A stretch of 64,000 nt of DNA from Epiperipatus broadwayi. Its lineage: Eukaryota; Onychophora; Udeonychophora; Euonychophora; Peripatidae. Positions 35,820-48,469 of the stretch are shown one piece after another; the stretch's first letter is position 1, and each line of letters starts with the position of its first letter. The translations under genes were made by a program, and so were the position numbers. The DNA lies in the NCBI GenBank assembly GCA_028023455.1, contig JAQFVV010000018.1, positions 9,446,771 to 9,510,770 on the forward strand, read 5' to 3'. Under the pieces are notes generated by a model. It had not been told where the DNA came from, searched no databases, and saw nothing but the letters and a program-made list of their open reading frames with translations.

Positions 35820-38800
35820 GGCTGCAGAAAGGAGTTTGCTATTAACTGAAAGGAGACCCTTTGATTCCTCTTGGAGGCCTTAAAGGAACCGAGCAGGGCA
35901 AATTCCTAATGTCCACTCCATATGTTCTTGACGTTGCAGCTGTTATTACTAAGTGATTATTCATATAGTATACAAACATGGATGGGCTGCTCACCAACAT
36001 GCATTAGCCAGCGTGGTGAGTTTATTGGCCTTTTACCTCTGAGTTTAAGAATATTTTTTCAAATATATACAATTATGACAGACAAAAATAAATCATGGCC
36101 CTTATTCCCAAGAGGCTGTAAAGTCACCAACCAAGGCAGGGTTGGTAGCCGAAGGCGGAGGGGGCTAAGAATCCCCTGATTGCGGACTCAGGCTGCCATT
36201 TGATGACGACTTTTTATTTAGGTACTTACAACTGCAAACCACTTTCAAGTAAAGGAAGATTGCAGGAGTTAGAAGAAGAACTACCTTATATTAAATGGGA
36301 CATTATTGGACTTTGTGAAGTTAGAAGGAAAGGTGAAGAAACAATTGATTTAAAAAGTGGACATATACTCTACTATAAAGGCACAAATATTGCAAATACA
36401 AGTGGAGTAGGATTCATTATAAATAAAAAATGGAAGAATAACATTGTGGAGATTGATGGTGTATCGGAAAGAGTGGCAAGATTAGTTTTACAACTTAATA
36501 GCAGATACCAAACGCAGATAATTCAGGTTTATGCCCTAACAAGTTCTCATAGTGATGAAGTAGTAGAAGGTTTTTATATGGATGTACAAAAGGCTTTTGA
36601 TCAGAGTAAACAACATTTTAAAATTATTATGGGAGACTTTAATGCTAGAATTGGTAAACAAATGAAAGATAAAAATGCTGTAGGTAATTTTGGTTATGGT
36701 AATAGAAATGAGAGAGGACATAGACTTGTGGAGTTTGCAGAAAAAGAAAAACTTTATATTATGAATTCTTTTTTTGAGAAAAATGTTAAAAGGAAATGGA
36801 CATGGAAGCATCCAAATGAAGGTACAGCAGAATTGGATTATATTTTGACTAACAGAAAATACATATTTCAAGATTGTAATGTTCTTAATAAATTTAACAC
36901 AGGAAGTGATCATCGATTAGTAAGATGTAAGATACATGTTAATGCAAAACTAGAGAGACAAAAATTATTAAGAAAAACAATATTTACAGTTGATATTCCT
37001 AATCTTCAGAAACATTCTAATGAATTTAAATTAGAACTTACAAATCAGTTTCAAGTATTAGTAGATTTTGAACATGATTCAGATTTGAATGACATTAATA
37101 GGAAAATAACTGATACACTTTTAAAAACTGCAACAAAGATAGCTGGTAGAAAAAAGCAGCAATTGACCAATAAAATTTCTACTGAGACTAGAGAATTTAT
37201 GAAGAAAAGAAGGAATATGAGGATATACAACAATGATGCATTAAAAAAGATTGAATATCTCGAATTTTGTAAAATGGTGCGGAAAAGAGTTGAAAATGAT
37301 ATAAGAAAGTATAATTGTGAACTAGCAAGGAAAGCTGTAGAAGAGAATAAAGGTCTAAAGAGTGTAAAACAACATTTTGGTATTGGTAGGAAATTTATAT
37401 CTGCAATAAGAAAAAAAGATGGAATTATTACTAAAAAGAGAGATGACATCATGAAATGTGTAGAAGACTTCTATCAAGAATTATATAGTAATAAAGAACA
37501 AGTGCCTCCTATACCTATTATATCTTCTGAATTGCCCAGAATTTTGAATGAGGAAGTGAGACATGCAATTAAATTTATGAAGAAAGGGAAGGCTCCAGGT
37601 AATGATGGAATTATAATTGATATATTAAAAGAAGCAGGTGAAGAAATAGAAATTTTTTTAGCAAAGTTATATACCAAATGTCTAAATGATAAAGATGTAC
37701 CAGATGATTGGAAGAATGCAGTATTAATATTTAAAAAAGGTGATAAAGAAGATATTAGAAATTACAGACCTATCAGTCTTTTATCAGTTTTATACAAAAT
37801 TTTTACTAAGATAATTACAACTCGTCTACAGAAAACACTGGATTTCCACCAACCAAGAGAACAAGCTGGATTTAAAAGTGGTTTTAGTACAGTAGATCAT
37901 ATCCAGGTATTGAGAGAAGTTATAGAAAGGACAAATGAATATGAGTTGCCATTATGCTTAGGATTTGTAGATTATGAAAAGGCATTTGATTCTATAAACA
38001 TTTCTTCAGTGATTAAAGCATTGGATCATCAAGGTGTAGATCCAGGATATTGTCATATTTTAAAGAATATTTATAAAAATGCAACAGCAACAATTAGATT
38101 ACATAATGATAGTAGGAAAATCAACATTGAAAAGGGTGTAAGACAGGGTGACTCCATATCTCCAAAACTTTTTACAGCAGTGCTGCAAGAAGTATTTTGT
38201 GGATTAAAATGGGAAGCTAAAGGAGTGAAAGTAAATGGAGATTATTTAAGTCATTTAGATTTTGCAGATGATGTAGTTGTTTTTTTGCAAATAATGCTTT
38301 AGAGTTACAGGAAATGTTGCAGGAGTTATCAGATGAAAGTAGGACTAAAGATAAACGTTAAAAAGACTAAAGTAATGTTTAATAGATTTTCTCAAAATAT
38401 AAAAATAAAGATTGATTATGATGAGTTAGAAGAAGTTAACAGTTACAAATACCTTGGTCAGATTATTAATACAGATGGAAACATAATGGATGAAATTAAT
38501 CATAGAATTAAACTTGGTTGGAGTGCTTTTGGTAGAAATAACTTGATACTAAAAGGAAATATGCCTATGTGTTTGAAAAGGAAGGTTTTTAATAAATGGG
38601 TTTTGCCAGTTCTTACTTATGGATCTGAGACTTGGACACTTAATAGAAGAGCAATACAGAGACTTCAGACCACTCAAAGAAGTATGGAGAGATGCATGTT
38701 GGGAGTAACAAGAAGAGATCGAAAACGCAATGTATGGGTAAGAGAACAAACAGGTGTTACTGACCTCATTGAAAAAATTAAAAGACTGAAGTGGAGTTGG

Positions 38801-39033
38801 GCTGGACATATTGCTAGAAGAGATGATAATAGATGGACAATTGAAATTTTAAACTGGATTCCAAGAGATTGTAAAAGACCCAGAAAGAGACCACATGTGA
38901 GATGGATGGATGAAATAAGAAAGTGTGCAGGGGTGATGTGGAGAAGAGAAGCTAAAGATAGGAAAAGATGGATTGAACTTTGAGAGACCTTCATCCTGCC
39001 GTGGATTGATAATGGTTGATGTTGATGATGATG
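35820..39033 (+). mobile_element. Full-length RTE-type LINE with 13-bp target duplication
   Basis: The 3214-base insertion is bounded by AGTATAAAATATT at 35807-35819 and 39034-39046, a perfect 13-base duplication. It starts GGCTGCAGAAAGGAG, has a 5' leader of about 380 bases with a GC-rich block (GGCGGAGGGGGCTAAG near 36153), one long ORF, and a short 3' UTR ending in a TGATGATGATG microsatellite. Length, single main ORF and tail type fit the RTE clade. The preserved duplication and near-open ORF indicate a fairly recent insertion. Confidence 0.95.
36203..38983 (+). pseudogene. RTE ORF2: endonuclease and reverse transcriptase
   Basis: The protein nicks target DNA and reverse-transcribes the element RNA. 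From the first ATG (36203) the N-terminal exonuclease/endonuclease/phosphatase domain shows GLCEVRR (catalytic Glu about residue 39), GDFNARIG (Asp about 145) and GSDHR (Asp-His about 236-237). The RT follows with GKAPGNDGI (about 462), NYRPISLLS, DYEKAFDSI, GVRQGDSISPKLF and the active-site FADD (about 687). The C-terminus has the RTE-type WAGHIARRDDNRW and W-rich tail. Expected length is about 926 residues. Just after FADD an added TT (38280-38290) shifts the frame to a stop at about 38300, and an 8-base loss near 38343 restores the same frame. Otherwise the frame is intact. Confidence 0.95.
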
Positions 39034-39046
39034 AGTATAAAATATT

Positions 39047-40087
39047 ATCCCCCCCCCCTATACTATACTCCTTCAGTAGTGCTATCTTGTAAATAAAGTC
39101 TGAATCTAACAGAATGGGCAAAGTTGTTATATAAATTGAAATCCAAACTTATTTAAACAAGGAGTGCTGCATAAGGGAAGTGGTAAATATTTTATATTTG
39201 GATGTTCAGCTAATGATAAGCACTGGTTCTCTTTCTTATATATTGGTTTTAGGAAATTTCAAAGTTTAAAATAATTAAAGTATTAGTCTTTGTAGATGTA
39301 ACTTAAACACATTTGTTTATGAGCAATTTAAGATCATTGCTAATTTAAATTTCTCATTCCTTGTTAAAATAAGACTGAATTTCAATTCATATAATGTTGT
39401 GGCATACAGATAAAAGATTATCTCTTGTCTATGCTTCTTTTAATACCGACTTTAACATTGTTTACGAGATAGTGCTGCTGATAGAACTTAATGTGGAAGG
39501 AAGTAATAAACATTTTATATTTGAATTTTCAGTTAGCAATATGCACTGATTTTATTTCACTGATAGTATTATAAAAAATAAAAAAAAGATGTGTTTGGTA
39601 AAAAAAAATATATCTACTTAAAACAGATAATGTGGCAAATAGTGACAAGCTTCCACCAATAAAAGTAAATTTTATCATTTGGTCATAATATTTATTGCCT
39701 TATATCTTAAAAAATATAGAGGTATTCTACAATGTCATTAGTGTTTTTGGAACATGAAAAGAAATGTGGTCATGTTTTTGACCCAGTAATTAAGCAGTTT
39801 TCAGTGAATAGGATGTTAGAAAATGGAAATAAAAAAGGCATGGCTAATTAATAGCATAGACTCAATGATGAACAGAAAATCCAATAATGTTCAATTTAGT
39901 ATGGTTTGGAGGATTTGCAAATAAATTAAATTTTAGATTATTTCTTAATTTAACATAGAAGTTTTTTAACATTTGCCTTTAGAAAAGAGTGTTCTGCACC
40001 AAAATGACTTCAATCCACAAACATTTTTTAAATTTTCACTCTGTGCAAGCATTTATATATTAAAGCATAAAATTAAGTATCTTAAAA
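39047..40087. other. AT-rich non-coding stretch
   Basis: Begins with a C-run right after the LINE. No gene recognised. Confidence 0.5.
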
Positions 40088-40183
40088 ATATAGTAATTAT
40101 CAAATTTCAATGAAAAATTCCTTTATCTTTGACAAATATAGTAATTATCAAATTTCAATGAAAAATTCCTTTATCTTTGACAA
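40088..40183. repeat. 48-bp perfect tandem duplication
   Basis: Two identical 48-base copies starting ATATAGTAATTATCAAATTT at 40088 and 40136. Identity implies a recent event. It is followed by a T-run. Confidence 0.9.
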
Positions 40184-41189
40184 ACAAATCTTTTTTTTTT
40201 TTTACATATTAAATTTAATATAAAATAATTATTTTCATGTATATTTTAAAAAATAAATAACTAAATATAAAACATAAAATATATATGTAATAATAAGTGT
40301 AATAATGCTCAGGGCTAAATGGGCTTATAACTAATCATAAAAACCAGTCAATACTTAGACAATCCCAATATCAATAACAATACCTCCTTTTAATAATAAA
40401 GGTGGAATCCCACGCTTATTAATCATCTAATATACTTATATACACATTAAAGATTATAACTTGACCACAGAGATTGAAATTACTGATGCAAATAAGTTTA
40501 AATAAATCTCTTTAAATAGGTAAATAAAATCTATTCTAAATGCATATTAATAAATAATCATTACAAACTGCAATTATAAATTTCAAATTGCAGCCAAAAT
40601 AAATAACACTTCTTATTTAAGTGTTGACTGGTTTTTAATGATATGTAAATAATAGTAGAATGTTTTTCTTTTCTGTTTTTTATTATCTCAGATTTATTAT
40701 ACTTTGTAAAAATAATAGCTTATTTGAAAATTCTTTATTAATTTAAAGCTTTTACATATTATATACACAACCATTTTTATAACTTTATAGAAAAAAATTT
40801 CAATGGTTTCTTAAGATCTCGAGATATATTGGTAAGACCCTTAATCTTCTACACTAGTCCAAATCAATTAAATCTGAATTTTAGCTAGAAAATCAAGGCA
40901 GCTCATGTGAGTTCAGATAAGCCCCTATACGCTGTGAACTTTAAATTTGACAATTATATAATTTAAACCAATATAGCTCAGGATTGGTAAAAACCACACT
41001 GTAATATGTCATTTTCTTTGTTATTGAATCGGCTTTCCAATGGTGTTTTTTTTTTATGTGTGTGTAGGGTGAAAATTGCATTTCTTATGAATGTTTTAGT
41101 AAAAAAAAAATTTACTTTTTTTCTCTTTTCATTTTTTAAATATCATGGAAAAGAATGAATGATGATTTTTAGTTTTCCTAAAATAAAAA

Positions 41190-41720
41190 ACATAAATTTG
41201 ATGTGTGTATGTGTAAATCCAAGGGCTTAGAACCTAAAACAACAATTTTATATGATGCTTCAATGTTAATATTATCTATCAGCTAGAAGTATATGTTTTT
41301 GTTTTCCTTTTTTGATAAAAATAATTTATAATGTTGTAAAATAATGATTTGCTTCACAATGTAAAATAAATAATAGACTATTTCGTGTTCTGATACTTAT
41401 ATATTGTACATCCGAGGGCTTAGAATGGAAAACAATTATAATTTTATATAAAGTTAGGAATATATTTTTCATATTTTGTTATAAATAATTTATAATGCTG
41501 TAAAATAATGGTTTGTTTCATATTTTAAAATAAGAGTCTGATTTGTGCTGTTATGCATATATATGTAACTCCTTATGTATATGAAATTCCAGAAATATTT
41601 TATATCAGCTGTAATTTATATAATATTTTTTAATATTTTTTTGATATAATTTATAATGCTGTAAAATAAGTCTGTTTTGTACTGTACAATAAATCTTCTG
41701 TCTACTCTATAAGTTATTTT
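41190..41720. repeat. Degenerate tandem repeat, about three copies
   Basis: The motif ATAATTTATAATG(C/T)TGTAAAATAA recurs near 41323, 41487 and 41646, and TGTACATCCGAGGGCTTAGAA (41404-41424) resembles GTAAATCCAAGGGCTTAGAA (41212-41231). Unit length varies between about 160 and 200 bases. It is old and diverged. The stretches on either side (40184-41190 and 41721-42273) are AT-rich without recognised genes; 41765-41850 holds a short imperfect duplication. Confidence 0.55.
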
Positions 41721-42273
41721 TTTCAATCTAGTTATTCTCTACTTGTTTATAAAAATATTATATTTTTTATGAGTAATGATTATAATGAAAAATCAAACTT
41801 ATTAACATTTTTTTTTTGTAAATAATGATTATAATAAAAAATCAAATTTATTTCATTGTCATATCTGTTCCTGCAAGCAGTATCTCATATGTCTGTGTTA
41901 GTATGTATATGAATCATATAACTTTGTCATGGACACATAAGCAATTACATTTCATTAATTACAATCAATGGGTATTTTTCTACTTTTTTATACAAATATT
42001 ATATTTTTAATTTTTCATTCTATCACTTTTTCTTTACTCTTTTATATTATATATTATTTTGTTTGCAATTATTTCAAAATTAGTTTTATTTTTTGAAAAA
42101 TTAAAATTTACTAAAGTTCTCTTTGCATATATTCTGATATACATTGATATTAAAAATAATCAATTATGTTTCAAATTGATTATTTTTAATATGGACAAAT
42201 TTTAACATTGAAATTTGACCATTTCAATATCTGATATATAATACTTATTGTTAAATATTATTTTTTCCATTAG

Positions 42274-42387
42274 CAACATATTTCCAACAGTTACCTGCAT
42301 GGAAGAACAAGATCTGGATCATCTAATAAAAATGGAAGTTACCAGCAAATACATATTTCAATGTTTTATAATAAAGAATTATATCAG
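42274..42387 (+). other. Candidate internal exon, 114 bp
   Basis: A pyrimidine-rich tract ending in TTTTTTCCATTAG is followed by 114 bases without stops in the frame starting QHISNSYLHGRTRSG, then a donor ATATCAG|GTTAGT. The length is exactly 38 codons, so the exon would be in phase 0 at both ends. Its base composition is clearly less AT-rich than the flanks. No family is recognised. It would belong to a gene with very long introns. The alternative is a chance combination of splice-like signals. Confidence 0.35.
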
Positions 42388-44078
42388 GTTAGTCATATTA
42401 TATTTTTTTTTTTTTTTCAGAATTTTAAGAGAAATGTAAAGAAGCTATCTATAAAAGTGTGATATTAACATTTAATTCTCAAAATTTATATGTAAAAATA
42501 AGCATTTTAAAAAAAAATTTTTTTTTTCTTTCTGAATTTTTTTAAAGTAATGGTTATATTTTTTGTTTATTGCATTCCTTTATATTTGCTCTTTTTAATA
42601 ATATATAAAATTTTATAGTTACTGTATTCAAACTGAAGATATTGTGCAAAATATACCTATTGTATATTTTTTTAATTCATACGGCAACCAGGAACCCAAC
42701 AAGTTAAGTCAAGTAAGTAAGGCAAATATAGTATCAAATAATGTTCATCATTGACACATAAGTAACTTTTCAAGGTTTTTTGCTTTATATCAAACTGGTT
42801 GAACACATATAATCTTAATATTTTCAACTAATCATTCACATTTCTCACCTAAAACTTCTTTAACAAATTTATCCAGTTACAAGATATTTCTTATTTTACT
42901 AATATTCATAAAATATTTTCCCCATTTTTTTCAATTACCTCAATATCAATGGATTAAGAATATTCTATGTTGTTTAGAACAGTCTTAATTTTGATTGTTT
43001 TGAAAAACATAAATATGTACAAATCTATTAATCATTAACTATTAAATGAACAAAAATATAAAAAATTAACTTTTCAAATCATAAAATTATCCAAAAAAAA
43101 AGCGAGTATGAAGAAGCAGTAAAGTCAGATAATCTTTAGGTAAAATTAACTTGTAAGAGAGATTTTTAATTAATTTAGAAAACAAAATATTTTGATTGCA
43201 AAAATATATTAAAAGACAAAATGTCTTAAATAGTCCTAAGTGCAGGTAGAGCAAAGACCACTTCAATCTCTCTCCAAAATCATGTGATTATTTACTGCTG
43301 GGTAATGGGGATTTTAATTATTTCCTTTTTTTTTTTCATATTTTACCCACTAGTTATGAATAAATTGATACTCAATTTCCAACCAAAAATTGGATAGATA
43401 GCTAGCTAGGTTGGTTATAGGCAGACTATTTAAAAAAAAAAAATCATATATTTTCTTAAAAATCCTTAGCTATCTGAATGAAACAGTTTTAATTAGATCC
43501 AATTCCAACTCATGGCAGGCAAATATATTATTATGCCATGAAGCCATTGATAACAATATATTGTAAATGCTAGGTCAAAGTAAATTCAATATGCTTAAGT
43601 CTTGTGACAAACTATTTTAATTTGAGATGCCAATACACAAAGCAATTTATTTAAATAATTATGGTGCTTGAATAAATTAACTAATTCTTACATTGGTATT
43701 GTACATCCTATATAAGAATATATAAAATAGACATTCATATAACATTAACAATACCAGCCAAAAAAAAACCATAGTTGTGGAAGAATTTTAGTAAAATTTT
43801 GTTTTTTTCTGGTTAATATTGTAATGTTATATAAATTTTTATTGTAATTATTAATATAGTATTAGGCAGTATTTAATAAGAATATGTAGGATCACCTTGC
43901 AGTATAAATGACCTCAATCTCAAAATTTCTGAAACTTTCTTGTAATTTTTTTACTTTAAATATAAAACATAAACCAAAGTTTAAATTCCACTATCAATAT
44001 TAAAATTGATGTCATATTAAAAAGGCTGTGTTTATGCATTATGTTGTTGTTTAAAATGACTAATATCATATGTGATAT
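42388..44078. other. AT-rich non-coding stretch
   Basis: Nothing recognised apart from A/T runs. Confidence 0.5.
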
Positions 44079-44373
44079 GTTGAATGTATAGAAAATTTTA
44101 AACTTTATTTAAACTTTCCAAATACAAACAACTTGTTAGTAATAATACACAAATAGACAATACAGGTTATTAATTACACAACATTTCGAGTAGTATTATT
44201 CTCCATTCTTCTTCAGGTGTTGCTGGCCTATATGCACAGTGACAAATTCACTTAGAGGTTAAACTCGTACCTTTAGATTCTCGAATATCGCATTTAAGGC
44301 AAATGCTCTACCAACTGAGCTATTCTGTCAAAGGCAACATAGAGTAGAAATTTGATATATTTATATACGAGGG
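44079..44373 (-). mobile_element. PLE terminal repeat, left arm of palindrome
   Basis: Minus-oriented copy of the PLE 1 terminus. In its own direction it holds a tRNA-like segment (A box TAGCTCAGTTGGTAG at 44322-44308; B-box-like sequence near 44267-44254). This is followed by a hammerhead-like core: CUGAAGA (44216-44210), stem II pairing GAATGG with CUACUC (44208-44203 with 44193-44188, one mismatch) and GAAA (44187-44184). The conserved TAATTAATAACCTGT tail comes next. This is the best preserved core of the three termini. No PLE gene lies beside it. Confidence 0.7.
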
Positions 44374-44394
44374 ACTCACATGGATTTGAACCAA

Positions 44395-44735
44395 CCCTCA
44401 TATATAAATATATCAAATTTCTAGTATATGTTGCCTTTGACAGAATAGCTCAGTTGGTAGAGCGTTTGCCTTAAATTTGAGATTCAATAATCTAAAGATG
44501 TGAGTTTAATTTCTAAGCGAATATTGTCACTGTGCATATAAGCCAGCAACACCTGAAGAAGAGTGGAAAATAATACTACTCAAAATGTTGTGTAATTACT
44601 AACCTGTATTATCTATTTGTGTGTTATTACTAACAGGTTGTTTGTATTTGGAAAGTTTAAATAAAGTTTAAAATTTTCTATACATTCAACATTCACTCAT
44701 AATGAAGGAAATAGTCCAACATATCACATCTTATA
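44395..44735 (+). mobile_element. PLE terminal repeat, right arm of palindrome
   Basis: Plus-oriented copy facing the left arm across a 21-base spacer (44374-44394). The tRNA-like A box TAGCTCAGTTGGTAG lies at 44446-44460 and a B-box-like GAGTTTAATTTC at 44502-44513. CUGAAGA follows at 44553-44559, with stem II GAGTGG/CTACTC (44561-44566 and 44576-44581, all six pairs including one G-U), but GAAA has become AAAA. The two arms together form a head-to-head pair of termini with no ORF between them. Confidence 0.75.
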
Positions 44736-47245
44736 ATATATCATCATTACAAACTTTCAGACAAAGACTAATGATATCATTCTTTATTTTTTTAAGAATT
44801 CTAAAATATGTATGGCCCAGCTTCTATGTAATGAAAAAGATAAATCAGAAGCTACATATCCATATGTAGATCTATATTATTTTTCTCAGTGCTGATGATG
44901 GTTGTACCATGCTATAATTATATAGTCAATGCACTCATCTGATGGAATCCAAACAATCTTGGATCATTACTCTAAAGCTAAGAATAAATAATTATTTATT
45001 TATCAATAATAATGGATTGTCTATTGGAAATCTCATTAATGATTGATTATCTGGAAAAAAAATTAAGTTTATCTGTGAAATCTTCAATTACTAAAAAATC
45101 TAGATCATGAGCAATGCAAGTCTATATAATTAGTCCCTTACAACTGCAGTTTATAAAAATATTCATAAACATAGTCTGCATTCATATATAAATATTGCAG
45201 ATGTGCAAAATTTAGTTTGGTGTTCAATATCAATATATATTTATATATTCAAATGCTTGATTAACAGGAGATTAGGAGATCATGATATTCAAGCTAAAGA
45301 AATGTCAGTTTGAATTTTGATTCAGAAATCTTTACCTATCTGTATATATATTATTTATATTAAATCATACATGCCTGTAGAGTGTTGAGTGATGCACTCA
45401 ATAACTAAAGATTCTTGAAATGATTCTCATCTATATACAGTAATAATGAAGTCTTAATTTATTCCAAGGAATTGAACAATATATTCTATCGATCACTTTA
45501 TGCTTAAACATCATATTATCTCCTTAGTAACTACCTAAACAACTAAGAATATGAATATTGCTAAAGTTAATAAAAACATTTATAAATTCTATTAATAGAT
45601 ACTGCATTAATGTATATATGTGAGCAAGACAGACTTCGATGTATTTTCCACAGACATCCATGGGTGTGGGCCTGTATCAATACGCAAAATATATTAAAGT
45701 AAAAATACATACACACTCTATCAAATTCGTTCTTAATAATCATACATTATAAATTACAAGCATATTTTTAAAAGCAATGATATTCAATCAATTAAATAGA
45801 AAAAAATCAAATGTCATTTCACGGATTATTTCTTAATTGAGTTTAACTTTAAAAAAAGAACAAAATCATTTTAAAATATTCGAAGATACAAAACACAAGT
45901 TGCTTCCAACTTTTCTAAAGATGTTTAAAAAAATAAGATTTCTTAATATCAGTTTCAGTTTTCAAAAATAGAGTAAATCAAAGCCAGCCGATAAATACGC
46001 ATTCCGTGACAACACATCAAAACGGTTTCCATCACATTCAGCCAAAGCAAACAAGTTAAAGGTTTTATTATAAAAAAATATTATTGTTGTTAAAGAAATT
46101 TAATTGGTCAAAATGATCTAAGTTGCAAAAACTTACTTATGTTCTTTTAACACGGCTTTTCATTTTTCTAGCCAACCATTTACAAGAACAACTTCAGGTA
46201 AAACCAATAGGTAGAAGACATTGTATTGTTTTTCTCACAGCAGGTGCTGAAGTAACTCCATTTCATTTTAAATAAAATTAAGGTAATTCCATTATTAAAC
46301 AAAATTATATACGCGGAAAGCAGAATCTATTTACCTATAGACTACCAGTCTAGCAGCGCTCACATTTCAAACGACAAGTTAATAGACTAGTCCATTTTTT
46401 TTGAGGAGTAACAGAAGTTAATAATAACGTTTCCTTTTTATTTTTAATTTTATTCCTAGGTGGTGATTTCTTTGTAATTAGTAAATTTCTAATTAAAAAT
46501 AAATATTAACATTTTTAAGAAATAACTTTTACAATTCTCAATTTTTTAAAAGCTTTAATTTTTGTAAGAAACCAACCAATTTTGCTGAAACCACAATTAT
46601 AAAAATAAATGCACGAAATAGGGCTATCCCTAAAATGTATAAACAAAATGTGTGTTTATAACAAATAAAAGTTTTTTTTTCATTAAAAAAAAAAAAAACA
46701 ATAAGCACTAGACTATGATGGAAACAATAATTAAATATAGTCCAGTATTTGTAAATAAATATTTTACAGAAAAGACGGAAGAGTGAATTTTTATAAGCAA
46801 ATAACAAAAAAAGTTATTTTATATACTGTATATTAAAAGTGAAATAAATAAATAAAATTTCAAAAGTAATTAATATTTTCAGAAGAAATTAATTTTCTAC
46901 AATTAATTTCTGCATCATTTTTAAAGTTTCAGAAATAAGAATATCAGATGAAATTACTGAAAGTAGTGATTAATAATTAAAAATTAATATATATATGTTT
47001 TGTATTAGCTGTTTTCAATGTAATCATTTATTTACAAAATCGTATCTATAGGTTCTTTCTATACAAAAACAATCAATTTACCTTATATTTGTAAAGAAAG
47101 CTTTATATTAAAAAAATAATAAAACTGATAATGATATTTATAAGTAATTAAATAAAAATGTGTTATAAGACATACAAACGTTTTCTGCCTTCTTGCATCA
47201 TTTATCAGTAACAGAAAAAACAGTAGTCAAAGAGATTCATTAATC
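44736..47245. other. AT-rich non-coding stretch
   Basis: No recognised gene. At 46172-46197 a 26-base segment lies between an acceptor-like TTTTTCTAG and a donor-like CTTCAG|GTAAAA; this is too short to support as an exon. Confidence 0.4.
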
Positions 47246-47330
47246 AAGACTGGCAATGGGGGGAGGGGGCGCAGTGGGTGCACTTGGTCTCCACTTATAG
47301 AGATTCCCCAAAGGGGCAAAAATAAATAAA
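47246..47330. other. G-rich patch, possible transposon end
   Basis: The sequence GGGGGGAGGGGGCGCAGTGG (near 47258-47277) followed by TGCACTTGGTCTCCACTTATAG and AAAGGGG is unlike its AT-rich surroundings. It resembles the terminal region of some hAT-type elements, but no inverted partner or target duplication was found. Confidence 0.25.
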
Positions 47331-48469
47331 TAAAATTTAAAAATATATATTCAAAAAGCTTAAAATAACGTAAAACCACTGATATACATTAGCAAAATTG
47401 CTTTAGACTATTTTAAATTTTCACTGTTTCAACAATTTCCTTCTACATATAGATAATACATAATAAAAAATCTAAAGTGTGTGATATCTTACATAGGTCC
47501 CAATATTAAAATTTAATACTTCTCTATATGCTTGCAATTGCATTTTCAATAATTCATCTGCATATTAGTAACAGATATTGTGTTACCGGCAGGAAAAAAA
47601 ATGTTCATGGAATTTGATTGGCATCATTATTGATTTTGGCACGCATGCAATCATTAATGAACAATAAGACAAATAAGGGGTGGCATATAAACATGTCTAT
47701 GACCACAAGAGCGGTGAAATGCAACTGGAAAGGATAATGTAAATAATCATTTTATATTAATATTTATGGAATTAATGGTTGTTGATATTTTAAATATCAC
47801 TATATTACTTTGTTTATTTGAACCTAGTGAAATCAAACTAAAAGTCTATTTGATTCCAAATGCATACTTTTATAATTTGTGTCATTCTCCAAGACTTCAA
47901 CATGTTGCTAGTATTGTGTAATAATGAAAAGTAAGTAAATTATTTTTTTTAATTCAGTAGGATAAACATTTTTAATATTATTAGAGCCCATAATGTCCAT
48001 GGTATCAAAAAAAAAAAAAAAATTAGCACAAAAAAAAAGGACAAATAAATGCATAAACTCAAAAAGTCACAAATAGAACTGCTTTCATGGTTACAAATCT
48101 GACAAATTGTTTCGACTTCAACAGTTCCAATTCAAATTTCAATTAGAAAAAAAAAATTCAAACAAATTACGCAAATTTGCAACCAAAATGTAGAATCTGT
48201 AGAAGTATGTATTTGTATAAAAATATTGGAAATAGCAAGTTATGGTGTACAGTGTGAAAATCAAAATATAATGATAATGAATCTAAGTAATAGTGACAAT
48301 AAGAATAATAATAATGATCAAATGAATGTAAGTAAACCAGGTCTGTAGCTAAATGTTACAAATGGAAATTTAGATTATTGCATATTAAAACTGAATGTAA
48401 ACAAAATAATCAAAACTCTTTCCTTAAAATGCTAATGGTAGATCATTTTCTACATCTTACTATATTAAA
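47331..48469. other. AT-rich non-coding stretch
   Basis: No recognised gene. It probably includes the left flank of the hAT remnant that becomes readable at 48.5 kb. Confidence 0.4.

Noticed and set aside
36536-36913. Minus-strand frames overlapping the RTE ORF (also 37051-37452, 38549-38809 and 38674-38994)
   Set aside because: They are shadows of the plus-strand RTE coding sequence.
46172-46197. 26-base microexon with acceptor and donor
   Set aside because: Such short matches to splice consensus are expected by chance in 64 kb of AT-rich DNA, and no partner exon was found.
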